Both the position numbers and the translations under genes were made by a program. Below the pieces are notes generated by a model that worked only from the letters and a program-made list of their open reading frames with translations, was not told where the DNA came from and ran no database searches. Below, one piece after another: positions 21,651 to 32,671 of a stretch of 64,000 nt of DNA; position 1 is the first letter of the stretch; the number at the start of each line of letters is the position of its first letter. The stretch covers positions 436,501 through 500,500 of the forward strand of contig JASEVX010000082.1 in NCBI GenBank assembly GCA_031761405.1, read 5' to 3'. Source of the DNA: Serripes groenlandicus. Taxonomy: Eukaryota > Mollusca > Bivalvia > Cardiida > Cardiidae.

Positions 21651-21900
21651 TGAGACGTCCCGCGAGAAAACCAACAGTGTGGTCTCTGAGTAACGTAACG
21701 ACCCGGATCAGGCTAAGCTTGCCGCACAGGCTAACCCGGACCGACACTTTTCGAATCTTGTGGATCTTCTGTTTCAGGAATCATTACTCTATACCTCTAT
21801 CCCCCCGCGACGGAATGTGTTGGCCCGGATTAGCCTGCGCAGGCTGATCTGGATCAATATATTACGCAGAGGCCATAATGTTTTTTTTTTCTCGGGACTT
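21651..21900 (+). mobile_element. Palindromic MITE (ATGAGCCGT family)
   Basis: Starts TGAGACGTCCCGCGAGAAAA, ends GGCCATAATG plus a T run and CTCGGGACTT. The interior has CTCTATACCTCTATCCCC and paired GGATCAGGCTAAGC / GCCTGCGCAGGCTGATC arms. Confidence 0.8.
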
Positions 21901-22151
21901 ACATTCAGTTTATCCTCATAACAACTTGTTCTCTTATGTGAAATCTGGAAAAGGAATATGAATATAGTTGCCGGCTTCTAACGGCGACTTATGATAATAA
22001 TAGCAACAACAATAGCATATGTAATAATAATAGCACTAACATTTATAATTATTGTAAGAATTGTACAGTGACCAAGAGACACGATACATATTAGGATTTA
22101 TTCTATAATTTCTGTTATTGTTATTATATCCATAGAAATGCAGTATCCAGT

Positions 22152-22735
22152 GTGTTAACAAGATTTTCCTTCAATTTGGCCTAGTGACCTAGTATTTAAC
22201 CCGGCATGAGCCATATTCAAACTTGGCCTAGATATCATTACAATATAATTCTGACCAAATTTCAAGCTGCTGTAGCCAAAAAAGATGCTTCTACAGAGTT
22301 AACAAGATTTTCCTTCAATTTGGCCTAGTGACCTAGTTTCTGACCCAATGTGAACTTAACCTAGATATCATTATTACAAACATTCTGACAAAATTTCAAA
22401 CTGCTGAAGCAAACATTGCGGCCTCTAGAGTGTTAACAAGCTTTTCCTTCAATTTGACCTAGTGACCTAGTTTTTGACCCATCATAAACCATGTTCAAAC
22501 TTGACCTACATATCATCAAGACAAACAATCTGATAAAGTTTCAACATGCTCAAGTTGAAAATGTGGCCACTAGAGTGTTAACAAGATTTCCATTCAATTT
22601 GGCTTAGTGACCTAGTTTTCCTCCAATAGCCCAGTTTCGAACTTGTCCAAGACTTGATAGAGATGAATGTTCTGATACACTTTCATGAAGATCCAATGCA
22701 AAATGTAGCCTGTATAGTGTTAACAAGGGAAAATG
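22152..22735. repeat. About 140-bp tandem repeat (GACCTAGTTTTTGACC type)
   Basis: Four and a half units, each with GTGTTAACAAGATTTTCCTT, CAATTTGGCCTAGTGACCTA, a CTTGGCCTAGATATCAT segment and a CTGACAAAATTTCA segment. This is a widespread bivalve repeat; no coding content. Confidence 0.85.
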
Positions 22736-23159
22736 TTGACGATGCACGACAGCCGTTTTTTCGTATTTTTCATTGCAGGGATTTTCTCAAAAGTTTTGAG
22801 CTACCCGCTTTCAAGCTACTGGTTTTCCATATATTTAAAAGAAATATTTGAGATCCTTGTGTCTAACTTAAATTTCTAAATTATGTATACAACTTCATGG
22901 ATTAAAACTTTACATTATCTACGCTTACTGTGTATATAGTGCATACTATAAATTTACACTTCCTGAAAGCTGGGAATGACAATATACGGAGGTATTCAGC
23001 ATAGCTGAATCCCCCGCATAAAAATACAAGGAAATAATTCATTTTCTCTAAACAGAAGAAGGTCAACACGAATATCCTTCCACGAAATGATGATAACGAG
23101 GTAGTTATGATAAAACAACTTCCTCTTAGCCAATGTATTTATGTATTTACAGGGCCATC
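22736..23159. other. Non-coding
   Basis: No feature is seen. Confidence 0.4.
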
Positions 23160-23540
23160 GTGTGTTTGTTTGTTTGTTTCAATGGTGTATTATGCCATTT
23201 TCAACATAGTTCCAATCATATCACGGCGTGTCCTGGTTAACCGTGTGACATATTCCTCTAGTCTTGTTTCTCAATTGCTCAATATATCATTTCGACTAAG
23301 ATCCACAAAACATGGTTGGGTCTTATCTTCGTCAAAAAGCTTACATTTTGCTTGTCATTTATGAATTGTACAGATCGATTATTCATTTCTTCAATGTGTC
23401 AGTCATGTCATGGCGTTTCATTGGTAAATTACTAGAACTACTGGTCCATTAATCCTGACATCAGCGAGTAAGTCGTAATGCTTAACGCCATTGACAATCA
23501 TTACTAGATTGAGTCTTAGAGAGATCCTATAGATGGATAG
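23160..23540 (-). mobile_element. Bivalve tRNA-type SINE remnants (two tails)
   Basis: TGTTTGTTTGTTTC, TATGCCATTTTCAACA and CATATCACGGCGTG (23160-23235) are the reverse complement of the SINE tail. A second tail and core with TCATGTCATGGCG, ACTGGTCCATTAATCCTGAC and CAGCGAGTAAGTCG follows at 23380-23490. Heads are absent. Confidence 0.55.
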
Positions 23541-23690
23541 GGAAGTGCAACAAATGTACCCTGTGACAAAGTGCGCATATTATTTCGGTATATGTTACTG
23601 TTTACCTGACATGGCACTTTTCAGAGTGTTCTGCCTTCAAACAAATGTAATGACGACGTGTAGCATCGGAATAGATGAAAGTCATACAGA

Positions 23691-24005
23691 GTTGTAAATA
23701 CTGTGGGAAAAGGCAGAATGTACTTGTATAGAAGAATTCCCCCATTATCCAACAAGGTTTTTAAAAGTTGTCTACTAGTCAGACGTTATCGGTCGGTGCA
23801 AGCGTTAACAGTTTTATTATGAGGGAGAATTTGTGCAATAAACCTTTGCGGACAATTATGTACACTAGCAATGTCATTGTATCTCTTAAACCACTGCGAC
23901 ACGTGAACTGTGGACCTTTTATTCCTAGGCCACCTACAGAAGCATTTTTTTTAACGCATCTGACGCAGACGAGGTTGGAAAACATTATGGTAAAAAAGAA
24001 ATTAG
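23691..24005. repeat. Inverted dispersed repeat, arm 2
   Basis: Reverse complement of 6118-6441, about 17.3 kb apart. It ends at GGTAAAAAAGAAATTAG, which is the arm-1 boundary. The open frame across it is shared only through sequence identity. Confidence 0.7.
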
Positions 24006-24253
24006 TAATAACAAAACATGAACATATGGGAGCATTTAAAGATCTGTCTGAAAATATGTTCACTTTCATAAAAGACAATATATTAAATATGACGTATTAA
24101 GAGGTTTCGTTTCGAACCCTCCCTTTATCTGTGACATAAATACAACATGCTGTAGGCAAACATGTTGTGTATCCTTTAAGTGCTATTTATTTTCGTATTC
24201 GTGGAATTGAATGAGATATTTCTTTATCAGCTCTTCTGAGTGCCTAAAGATAT

Positions 24254-24474
24254 TTAACCCTTTCCTACGTATTTTGACACATCTACAGCAGACAACTCTT
24301 GAAAATATCGTGACAACAAGATAAATTTCTCAAAACGAGCAATTTCCCCTTTTGTCACAATGTTTTCAACTTTTGTTAGTAATTATACCTACAATTATAG
24401 AGATTTTCCATATTTTTGAGTATACATTTTCGAAGTCGTCTGCTGCAGATTTGCTGTATGTGAGAAAGGGTTAT
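24254..24474. mobile_element. piggyBac-like MITE (CCCTTTCC family), best-preserved ends
   Basis: TTAACCCTTTCCTACGTA at the left and TGTATGTGAGAAAGGG plus TTA at the right are inverted, with inner arms CTACAGCAGACAACT / AGTCGTCTGCTGCAG and a central AAATTTCTCAAAACGAGCAA hairpin remnant. No coding capacity. Confidence 0.75.
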
Positions 24475-24584
24475 TTACCAACTATTTTGAGTACCTGAAG
24501 GACACACTAACAGATATGAAAAAGTCAAAATAGTCAAAATAACGTTCTCGTCTCCGTTTTCCTACATGCGACAATTTATTCATA

Positions 24585-24870
24585 TTTAACAGTATTTCAA
24601 GTTATAGCACGGTAGCCAGTTCACTAAAGAATGTGGTTCCTAGCTTTCTCGCACCAGTTCCCCTTTCAACATATTTCCTAAGCAACTGGACCACCTCGGC
24701 CTGAAGGCATTAGACCTTTTCCATCGTTTGCTCTAAGGGATATGTGATATGCATTTCGTTTGCCTCGCAAAATCGGGATAAATGTACCAGTAGTACTGTA
24801 AACTTATCGAGGAAATACCATGATAAAAGGGAAAATTGTTGAAAGCGGCGTAAAACATCATACAAACAAA
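24585..24870. mobile_element. SINE remnants
   Basis: 24590-24690 holds a reverse-complement tail/core (TATTTCAAGTTATAGCACGG, CTTTCTCGCACCAG). 24720-24870 holds a plus-strand core (GTACCAGTAGTACTGTAA), then TTGTTGAAAGCGGCGTAAAA and CAAACAAACAA, the typical SINE 3' end. Confidence 0.5.
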
Positions 24871-25420
24871 CAATTCCTCGGCAACTGGCTACTTTCCAAA
24901 ATACATGTATACATTGTATTCCATTGGTGGAAGAAGAATGCTAGCCGAGTTGGGCTTCGAACTCACGACCGCTTCACGACCGCTTCTTTATGAACAGCAT
25001 CTTTGATAAGAGAAATTCATTAAAATTAGTTAGTTAGTTTCCTGTATGTAGCGTTCAAATAAACCGGCGTTGTTTTTTCCTCGTTGGAACTACTTTTGAA
25101 GAAAGAAGTTTTAATTCCGTTGAAACTACTTAATTATCCACCGGATTAGGAAGGAGGAATACGTCATGGCCGAATGGTTAGCTGGGAAAAACTAGAACGC
25201 GCTTCCCGAATTCGAGTTCTGCTTGCGAAAGTACGGAGTGCTCTTTGACAAGGCAGAGGTTATTGTCTATTATTGTTTAGTCCACTGACATAGTGTTTAG
25301 AACTGTGTAAAACTCCATAAAGCATTTCAGGACTTCGATGGTTGTACATATTTTTTACAAATTCCTTAAATGTCGATCATTAATTAACAATGTTTCGTTT
25401 TGGTAATTGTAACCAGACAT
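24871..25420. other. Non-coding with tRNA-like fragments
   Basis: TGGGCTTCGAACTCACGACC (about 24953) is a reverse box-B remnant. TCATGGCCGAATGGTTAGCT with GAATTCGAGTTCTGC (25164-25226) resembles a Ser/Leu tRNA head with a broken T arm. Neither is a functional tRNA. Confidence 0.4.
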
Positions 25421-25580
25421 ATTAGCCGTCCCGCTAGAAAACCAACAGTGTGAACTCTGCGTAAGGTATCGACCCGGATCAGCCTAATCATGCCGCGTAG
25501 GCTAACCCGGATATACACTTTTCGCCTTCTGTGCAGGCTGATCAGGGTCGATACATTACGCAGAGGCCATAATGTTTTAA
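25421..25580 (+). mobile_element. Palindromic MITE (ATGAGCCGT family), internal deletion
   Basis: ATTAGCCGTCCCGCTAGAAA start, CGACCCGGATCAGCCTAA arm, then directly the GCAGGCTGATCAGGGTCGAT right arm; the CTATACCTCTATCC centre is missing. The last inverted bases are lost. Confidence 0.75.
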
Positions 25581-26339
25581 GAAGCAAACCTGTCTTGTCA
25601 ACTACGCTTTTCTAGGAATTGGCGATAAGTGCCAACTTCTATAGTCTAGCTCGTTTTTGATAACCTTGACGTGTAATCAAAGATGGGAATGTCGGCCTTA
25701 GTATCTAACAAATTAAAATTGCCACGACAAAAGTTGCTTATGTCCTTACCCGCAATATGAAATAAGTCAAAGCTTAATCTCCATGAATAAATTGTGATTC
25801 TTAGTCTCTGAACAAACTCTGTGTGTCTATATCATGTTAATATGACATTCTTGCTTCACACAGCATCACGATCCATGCAACTCTAAAACCAATATTCGGA
25901 TATTTTTTTGAAACATGATAATGATTAAGATCTGATTACTTATTTTCCGGTCGTAATCTTTCATCCCAATCTGTAGATATTTCAAGATGTGGACTATTTT
26001 GATCGGACGGTGCGGAATGAAGAACAGTCTGATCTGGATCTTCGCTGGCCGTAAAGTATCGATGACCGATTTTCTTATAGCCCAACTTAAACTAAAGTCT
26101 TTTTTTTTTTTTTTCGTTTGATTTATCAAGTCTTCTGGAAGGAGCGAACCGAAAACATGCAAGATTGTTTATGTTCTGATAACGGACCTTCATATGGAAA
26201 AGCGTATTATCTCTAACAACGACGATGTTTAATTTGACGAATTTGCAATTTTGTTATCATTTTACAAGTATAACCGGAAGCAAATATGAATCTACCAAGG
26301 TTGGCTCTGGCATACGAAAAAAATCATTGCCACAGACAT
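25581..26339. other. Non-coding
   Basis: Only a 16-base T run (about 26100) is notable. Confidence 0.4.
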
Positions 26340-26604
26340 TTGAGCCGTCCCGGGAGAAAACAAACATTGTGGACTCTGCGTAAAGTATCGACCCGGATCA
26401 GCCTGAGCATGCCGTGCAAGCTAACCCAGATAGACACTTTTCGCCTCCCGTGGATTTTCTGTTTCCGAAATCAGTACTCTATACCTCTATCCCCCTGAGA
26501 CGGAATGTGTCAGCCCGGATCGGTCTGCATGGACTGCGCAGGCTGATCTGCGCCGATACATTACGCAGAGGCCATACTGTTTGTTTTCTCGCAGGACGGC
26601 TCAT
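26340..26604 (+). mobile_element. Palindromic MITE (ATGAGCCGT family), near complete
   Basis: Ends TGAGCCGTCCCGGGAGAAAA and TTTTCTCGCAGGACGGCTCA. Both arms (CTCTGCGTAAAGTATCGACC / CGATACATTACGCAGAGG) and the CTCTATACCTCTATCCCC centre are present. Confidence 0.85.
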
Positions 26605-27583
26605 TTTTCCTTTTGTAATCAAAGATCATGACCTACATTCATACAATCTGAGCCCTTTCCAACATACAAAAGACGACTTCGAAACAATCTAGGCAATTAT
26701 ATGGATAATATCTAAAAGGAAATTGAATTACTGAAAAGAGTGGAAAACATTGTGGTACAATGAGAAATTGTTATTATGTTTTCCATAAGCGTCTGCTGCA
26801 GAGGCGTCAAAATGCATCTGTATGTGGACAAAGGTTTAAAGTTTTCTCTCATGTCAGATCTAGGATATTATCTTTTGGTATATTTTAGGAGTTAAAACAC
26901 TTTGTAATACCAATTAGTTGCTCGCTGGAACTGAACCATGCCAACCCTCCATTTTAATTAGTTTATGTCAAAGAATACCAATAAAAGTCCTTCTTTACTT
27001 TTATGTAAATTAACAAGTTTTAGCCCTCACTTGTCAAACTCTCTTCCATTTTTACAGGTATGACACCCTATGTCACTGAAAAGAGTAACGTCTCAGCTAT
27101 AAGATAATAAAATAAATGGCGGACCATGAATTATGCTAGAAACCAATCACTCCGCGACCATGGTTCCCGTCAATTCTGGTTAAGGGATGCACCAATTTCA
27201 AATTTATTAATCTGTTCACGCAAGACGAAGTTGTATATCTGTGTGTCCAATCTATATTGAAGTTAACTATTCTACTTTATAGTTAACAGTGGATGGTGAC
27301 GAAAACCATGAAGAAGACTGGTGTTGATTGCACGAAAATAAATATATAAACATGTGATTCATATTTAGATAAATTACCTTTCAGTCGCATTAGACCAAAA
27401 GCATCATGCGTTTAAATGAATGAATTTTTGGACTTCACTGTTCACTGTTCTCTTATTTCCATCGTATCGAATACCACAGCAAATATGTTAAAGTAATGTT
27501 TGCTAAAAGGATATGTGTGTGTTCTAATTTTGGCGTATTTGGCCGTACATATGGATTTCGTCAAATTTAAACTTAGTCATTAT
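26605..27583. other. Non-coding
   Basis: A CCCTTTCC-family fragment (ACATTGTGGTACAATGAGAA and GTCTGCTGCAGAGGCGTC) lies at about 26745-26825. Nothing else is recognised. Confidence 0.4.
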
Positions 27584-27829
27584 ATGTCGAGGTATAAATC
27601 ACACGGTATATTAACAAGTTTATTATTTATAATTGTGATTTCAGCCGAATTAAGACATCGCCAAATCAAAACACTAAACAAAAACCTGTGTACTTTAAGT
27701 ACCGAAGATTTACAGTGCCAAACTTATCAATGTCCGTCAAACAGGGATTTAATGAATTCCAAACAGACCGGACTTATTGTTTCCAGCCACAACTTCGATG
27801 GTATAGCAATTAAAGCGTATGGCGTTTGA
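27584..27829 (+). CDS. Candidate small secreted peptide (81 aa)
   Basis: An ATG-started frame gives a short basic N-end (Met-Ser-Arg-Tyr-Lys), a hydrophobic stretch (ILTSLLFIIVISA) and a plausible signal-peptidase site after Ala, then a polar, basic region with three Cys (CQTYQC near the middle) and a TGA stop. This is the layout of a small secreted peptide, but no family is recognised. The start context is weak; another in-frame ATG lies 33 bases upstream, and the frame is open further upstream without an ATG. No promoter, splice site or nearby poly(A) signal supports it. It could be a chance frame in AT-rich DNA. Confidence 0.22.
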   Translation: MSRYKSHGILTSLLFIIVISAELRHRQIKTLNKNLCTLSTEDLQCQTYQCPSNRDLMNSKQTGLIVSSHNFDGIAIKAYGV

Positions 27830-29062
27830 CCCAACCCTTTCAAAAGTTAACGAAAGTTATATCAGATTATAGATGTGAAAGTTCTTCACTTTTTTCACGA
27901 GATCGAGTTTTGAGGAATAGTAAACAGACACTGTTTTGTGGAGAACGCTGGACAATTAATTAATTAACTTTAACGCAGTTTTCAAGAGTATTTTAGTTAT
28001 ATCACGACAGCTTGTTCATAAATCATATCAAAGTGTTTCCTGGCTTTCCCGCACCAGTACTCAACACAACATTTCCCAAAGCAACATGCTTCCTTCACAT
28101 ATATACATTAAGCAATAGACATAACAATTTAAAGTCCATATCTATATATGTATGTATAATTGTAATATTAAGTTGTTCATATGTAACACACGTTTGTTCA
28201 AGTTTCATTTCATATTATTTTTGTTTGAGGTCCTCATGGTAGATTAACTTGCATACATGTACTATTTCAAATGAGTGTCCTCTCTAAATAAAGCCTTTTT
28301 CATTACTATTATTATTATAATAATTATTATTATTAAGCCAAAAGATGGTTAGATGTTAGAACCAATGACTTTGTCAATCATCGGTCGACATGAACATACT
28401 GAAATAATGTTGAACACGGCGTAACACAGCAAATAGCAAATTGCAACTCATCGGAAATAATAAATTGCCGAGTCCCTTGTATCAATAAATGTCGTTACCG
28501 ATTGACGTATCGCGACTCGAAAAGGAGCAGTTGCATGGTAAGGCCAATATCTTTTTGTCTCAAATAATTAACATTCCAAACAGTATGGGAGTGGTTTTTG
28601 CGTGTTTTTTAATAATTTAAACTATTATCAAATGTTGACAGTTCAATGTTATAGATGAACCAAATCCCATTAGAATCATACAAAAATAGTAAACATATAT
28701 TCGGACGAAATAAAGTCTGGAGATTAGTCTTCTTACTCAGTAACTTATTATTTATTTAAAATCTTAATACATGATATCTAATAATAATAAAAAACCCAAT
28801 ATATATAAAGAGAGTAAACGAAAACGGTTGGCACTTTTAAAACCAATGTAGTGTTGTTGTTTGTACTATATATATAGATAGTAATAAGAAATAATCTATA
28901 TATACCCCAAAATGACCTAGAGAAGAAAGAACGGAAAATAATTTCAGGTTTCACTTATATTTGGCAAAATTCGGTGATTGGACCAAAACCGTACGCTAAT
29001 TTTATTCACTATTATTTCTCAATGGGAAATAACAAATATCTTATTAACATTTTCGTTTCAGA
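27830..29062. other. Non-coding with SINE tail and TTA microsatellite
   Basis: 27990-28100 holds a reverse SINE core (AGTTATATCACGACAGCTTG, TTTCCCGCACCAGTACTC). 28297-28335 is an imperfect (TTA)n/(ATT)n. No gene is seen. Confidence 0.45.
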
Positions 29063-30001
29063 AACGTTACCCATATAAGGACGATCCCGCCACGTATACC
29101 GTTGATTTTGCCTAGAGATTTTGTTTATTGTATGACCAACATTACACAAATTTCAGCGATGACGGAAGATCATGGATTGATGCTGTCAGGAAATGCATAC
29201 AAGTGAAACTTGTTCAATCTCTACGCCCGGGTCAAAAGAAAAACATGTGCTGAACTGAGAGACTTTGCATTTTCGGATTTCCAACAAAGGGTGTTCTGGA
29301 CTATATATCAAGGTTTCAATGATATAGATACTAGTAAAACGGAGGGTGCTGTGCGATCAACATTTGTTCAAATGTTAAGTTTCATTTCATATTGTTCTGC
29401 AAAGTGGACCCTTAATGCCATAATAGATGTCATTGAGTTAACAATAAAACATTATCCCTTTGTTTCTGATGACGCCAAGAATATCCTTTGAACTGATTTT
29501 GAAAATAGGCATAGGAATAAACGATCCGTAACCAGCATGGGTGATTCTGTTTCAGATGTCGTGTTTAAACTTACACATCAAACATCGACTACGAAGCGAT
29601 GGGAAAAAAATCATCTAATGTGGTTTGGATATACCGTGAGTGTTCATTATAACAACGACACTGGAAACACCACTCTTAACGTTCGCATTGTTTTGGCATC
29701 AAAAATCATGTATGACCTCAATGCAAACAACGTGCCAATAGTGATCGTATCCTCCGCAATGGATGAGCTCTCTGATGCGATTGTAAATGGAGACTTAAAG
29801 TTTAATCTTGGTAAAGATATACATGTGACAGTGTTCAAGGTTTGCTCCGACATCAATTGTTCCACTTCTGAGACGGTCAAAGACACGAAATACAATGAAG
29901 ATGGAAAATCGACTATTATAAGAAACGTTTTGATTGGTTGAAGCGTCGGTGTTGTTCTTTGTATTATTGCTGGTGTTGTCCTTTATAAATTAAGAAAGTA
30001 A
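29063..30001 (+). pseudogene. Decayed gene for a single-pass membrane protein (frame interrupted only by TGA)
   Basis: One frame runs 313 codons to a TAA (29999-30001) and contains three TGA (29204, 29489, 29939) but no other TAA or TAG. A TTTTCGTTTCAG acceptor-like site precedes it. It encodes an Asn-x-Thr-bearing segment, a Cys-x-x-Leu-Arg-x-Phe-Ala-Phe segment, a helical stretch, a dibasic RHRNKR, a polar ectodomain-like part, and, after the last TGA, a membrane helix (SVGVVLCIIAGVVLYK) with a short basic tail. Another frame at 29116-29215 (DDGRSWIDAVRKCIQ) looks like the natural N-terminal continuation, so a frameshift near 29205-29235 is likely. I know the DDGRxW...VRxCxQ pattern loosely from invertebrate secreted proteins but cannot name the family. 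GC is higher than in the flanks. Confidence 0.5.
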
Positions 30002-30439
30002 CCCACATTCTCTTTAAAATATGAGCCTTTTTAATGATGTTAACATTCAGATGTTAATATACACCAACGGTTTGTCAGTGTACTATTAAACAAAGCCTTG
30101 CTGTTCAATTATTCAGCAATACCAGTAGTTATACTTACGGATGCTTCCAAAGTCGATTTTATGAAAAGTATCATACCATTAAAAATACTACAACTGTGAT
30201 ATAACAACTTAAATCGTAACAAACTGGTAACATCTACAGTTTCGTTTATATTGAATATTTCAATAGAGTTTTGCTGGATTTCAGTCATAAATTGCTGCGA
30301 AACAGTCAGAACCCGAAAGAAACGGACACACGCAACAGGCAACAAGGCAGCGACAAGATACACCGCCGATCGGGTATCAGATTTTTTTTTTATTAACAAC
30401 TCATTTCATAAACATGGCACAATGTGTTAAACACATAAA
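30002..30439. other. Non-coding
   Basis: The minus strand has an open frame at 30109-30399 without recognisable motifs; not called. Confidence 0.4.
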
Positions 30440-32591
30440 CAGTTGGCCATGTTGATCGCCTACCTGAGTCACGAAATCTGATTTGTCATGCCAACCACAA
30501 TAACTAATTTTGCAGTCAGGTAAGCCAATCAATACAAGAGGGCCAAGAGGATCATAGAGCGAAAGACCAACACGCTATGTTGCCTTCTTTTGTCAAGTCA
30601 ATAAGACTAAGAAGGTCACCAAAGAAATGTGTATATACCAGGTTTTTTTTTAACAAGAATATTTATAAGTTTTCCCTATATATCTCTATGTAAAACAGGT
30701 AACCGGCAGGGCGGGGCCAATTTTGACCCCAGGAGTATAATTTGAACAATCTTGTTAGAAGACCACACTACCATTGTACTCACCATATATCTAAGCCCTT
30801 AGGCCTTTTCATTTCAGACAAGAAGATTTTCTAAGTGTTTCCTCATATGTCTCTTTATAAAACAGGTGACCCCTGTGGTGGGGCTAGTTTTGAGCCCAAG
30901 GGCATAATTTGAATTATCTTGGTAGAGGACAACTAGATAATGCTTCACACCAAATATCTAAGCTCTAGGCCTTGTGGTTTCAGTCAAGAAGATTTTCCCA
31001 ATAAATCTCTGTGTAATACTTTTGAACCCATTGGAATAATTTGAACAATCGTTGTAAATGACTTCTAGACAATGCTAGACACCAACCATCTAAGTTCTAA
31101 ACCTTTTGGTTTCAGACAAGAAGATTCTCAAAGTTTTTCCCTAAATACTTCTATGCAAAACAGGTGACCCCGGGGCGTGGCCAATTTTGATCCCAGGGAC
31201 ATGATTTGAACAATCTTTGTAGAGGACCAGTAGACAATGCTACACATTAAATATCGTAGCTCTAGGCATTTCAGTTACAAACAAGAAGACTTTCAAAGTT
31301 TTCCCTATATATATTTCTATGTAAAACAAGTGACCCCAGGGGGGCTAATTTTGACCCATGGGGCATAATTTGAGCACTCTTTGTAGAGGACTACCAGATT
31401 TTGCTTCACACCAAATATCTAAGCTCTAGGCCTTCAGTTTCAGACAAAAATATTTTCAAAGATTTTCCCTATATATCTCATGTAAAAACAGGTAGCCCAC
31501 AGGGCGGGCCAATTTTGATCCCAGAGGCATAATTTGAACAATCTCTTTGAAGAAGATTTCTAGATTTTTCTACAGACCAAATATCTAAGCTCTAGGCCTT
31601 TCAGTTTCAGACAAGAAGATTTTCAAAGATTTTCCCTATATATTTATATATTAAACAGATGACCTCTAGGGCGGGGCCAATTTTGACCCCAGGGGTATAC
31701 TTTGAACACTCTTTGTAGAGATCTACTAGACACTGCTACAAACCAAATATCGAAGCCCATAGGCCCTTCAGTTTCAGAGAAGATTTAAAAACAAGAAGAT
31801 TGTTGACATTTTCACTATATAAACATATAAGGAAAACAAGCCACGTCCCCTGACAGCCATTTTTTTCAACGGATCAGAAAGATTTGAACAATCTGGCTAG
31901 AGGGTTACACAAGGAAAATGTTTACCAAATTATCTTTAAATCGGACCTTTACTTTTGAACAAGAAGATTTTTATTAAAGTGTTAACAATGCACATACATG
32001 TATAAGAAAAACATGCTCCGTTCCCTGGCGGCCATGTTTTTCAACGGATCGAAAATATTTGAACAATCTTGGTAAGGGGGCATCCTCGGTACCCACGCTA
32101 TTCATAACATATATGAAACCCTTGGCAAATTGTCTAGCGAAACTGCGTAAAGCATTCAACACGATTTCCTCCGTAACTACACTGTAATTTTCGTATCGCA
32201 TGAGGTTTGTGTCATGCGGCCAATCAAGCGGCCGAATTTCACCTCATGAATTTATTCATGAGTACAAGATTGTTACAGCCAATTGTCCCAGGGTATCATA
32301 TATTTTATTACCGGTACCTGGTTTGGGTACCGAGCATGGGAAGAGGGTGCTCCAAGGAACATTTGTGCAAACAAAATCAAATCGGGCCAGTAATTGTGGA
32401 AAAGAAGATTTTTAAAGTTTTGGAAATTTTTCCCTTTAATGATGCCGCAGCAACCAAAGTTTTATTAAATTATTTGAACAACTTTTAAAGAGGACCACAT
32501 AAGGAACACTCCTGTGGAGTTATTTTGAAATTAGTCCACCGATTTAGTAGGAGAAGTCATTTGCAGGAAATTGTTAACAGACAGACGGACA

Positions 32592-32623
<32 letters not shown>

Positions 32624-32671
32624 CGGGTGATCACAAAAGCTCACTTCGCACATCGTGCTTAGGTGAGCTAA
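30440..32671 (+). mobile_element. Helitron/pearl-like non-autonomous element with internal 160-bp repeats
   Basis: A unique start (GATTTGTCATGCCAACC, also at 16520) is followed by about eight imperfect 160-bp units (30650-31975) with TTTTCCCTATATATCTCTAT, GGGGCCAATTTTGACCCC, CATAATTTGAACAATCTT and ATATCTAAGCTCTAGGCCTT. Then come a diverged segment, a GAC microsatellite, and a 3' hairpin AGCTCAC...GTGAGCT (32638-32669) ending in CTAA. Central 160-bp repeats plus a microsatellite and a terminal hairpin match the architecture reported for bivalve pearl-type elements; the CTRR-like end suggests Helitron mobilisation. No transposase. The 5' boundary is approximate. Confidence 0.6.
32591..32622. 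repeat. (GAC)n microsatellite
   Basis: About ten perfect GAC triplets inside the element, just before the terminal hairpin. Confidence 0.95.

Noticed and set aside
23768..24100. A conserved 80-residue protein shared with 6109-6359
   Set aside because: The DNA itself is a dispersed inverted repeat and is similarly conserved on both strands and in non-coding flanks; repeat homology explains it.
26286..26692. Overlapping plus-strand frames with shared peptides at 21620-21847
   Set aside because: They are translations of the ATGAGCCGT palindromic MITE.
28012..28242. Hydrophobic 76-codon frame
   Set aside because: It starts within a SINE remnant and lacks motif or splice support.
29063..30001. 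Mitochondrial insertion or selenoprotein explaining the TGA codons
   Set aside because: The protein is not like a mitochondrial one, flanks are nuclear repeats, and three TGA plus a likely frameshift fit decay better; kept as a finding because it is not excluded.
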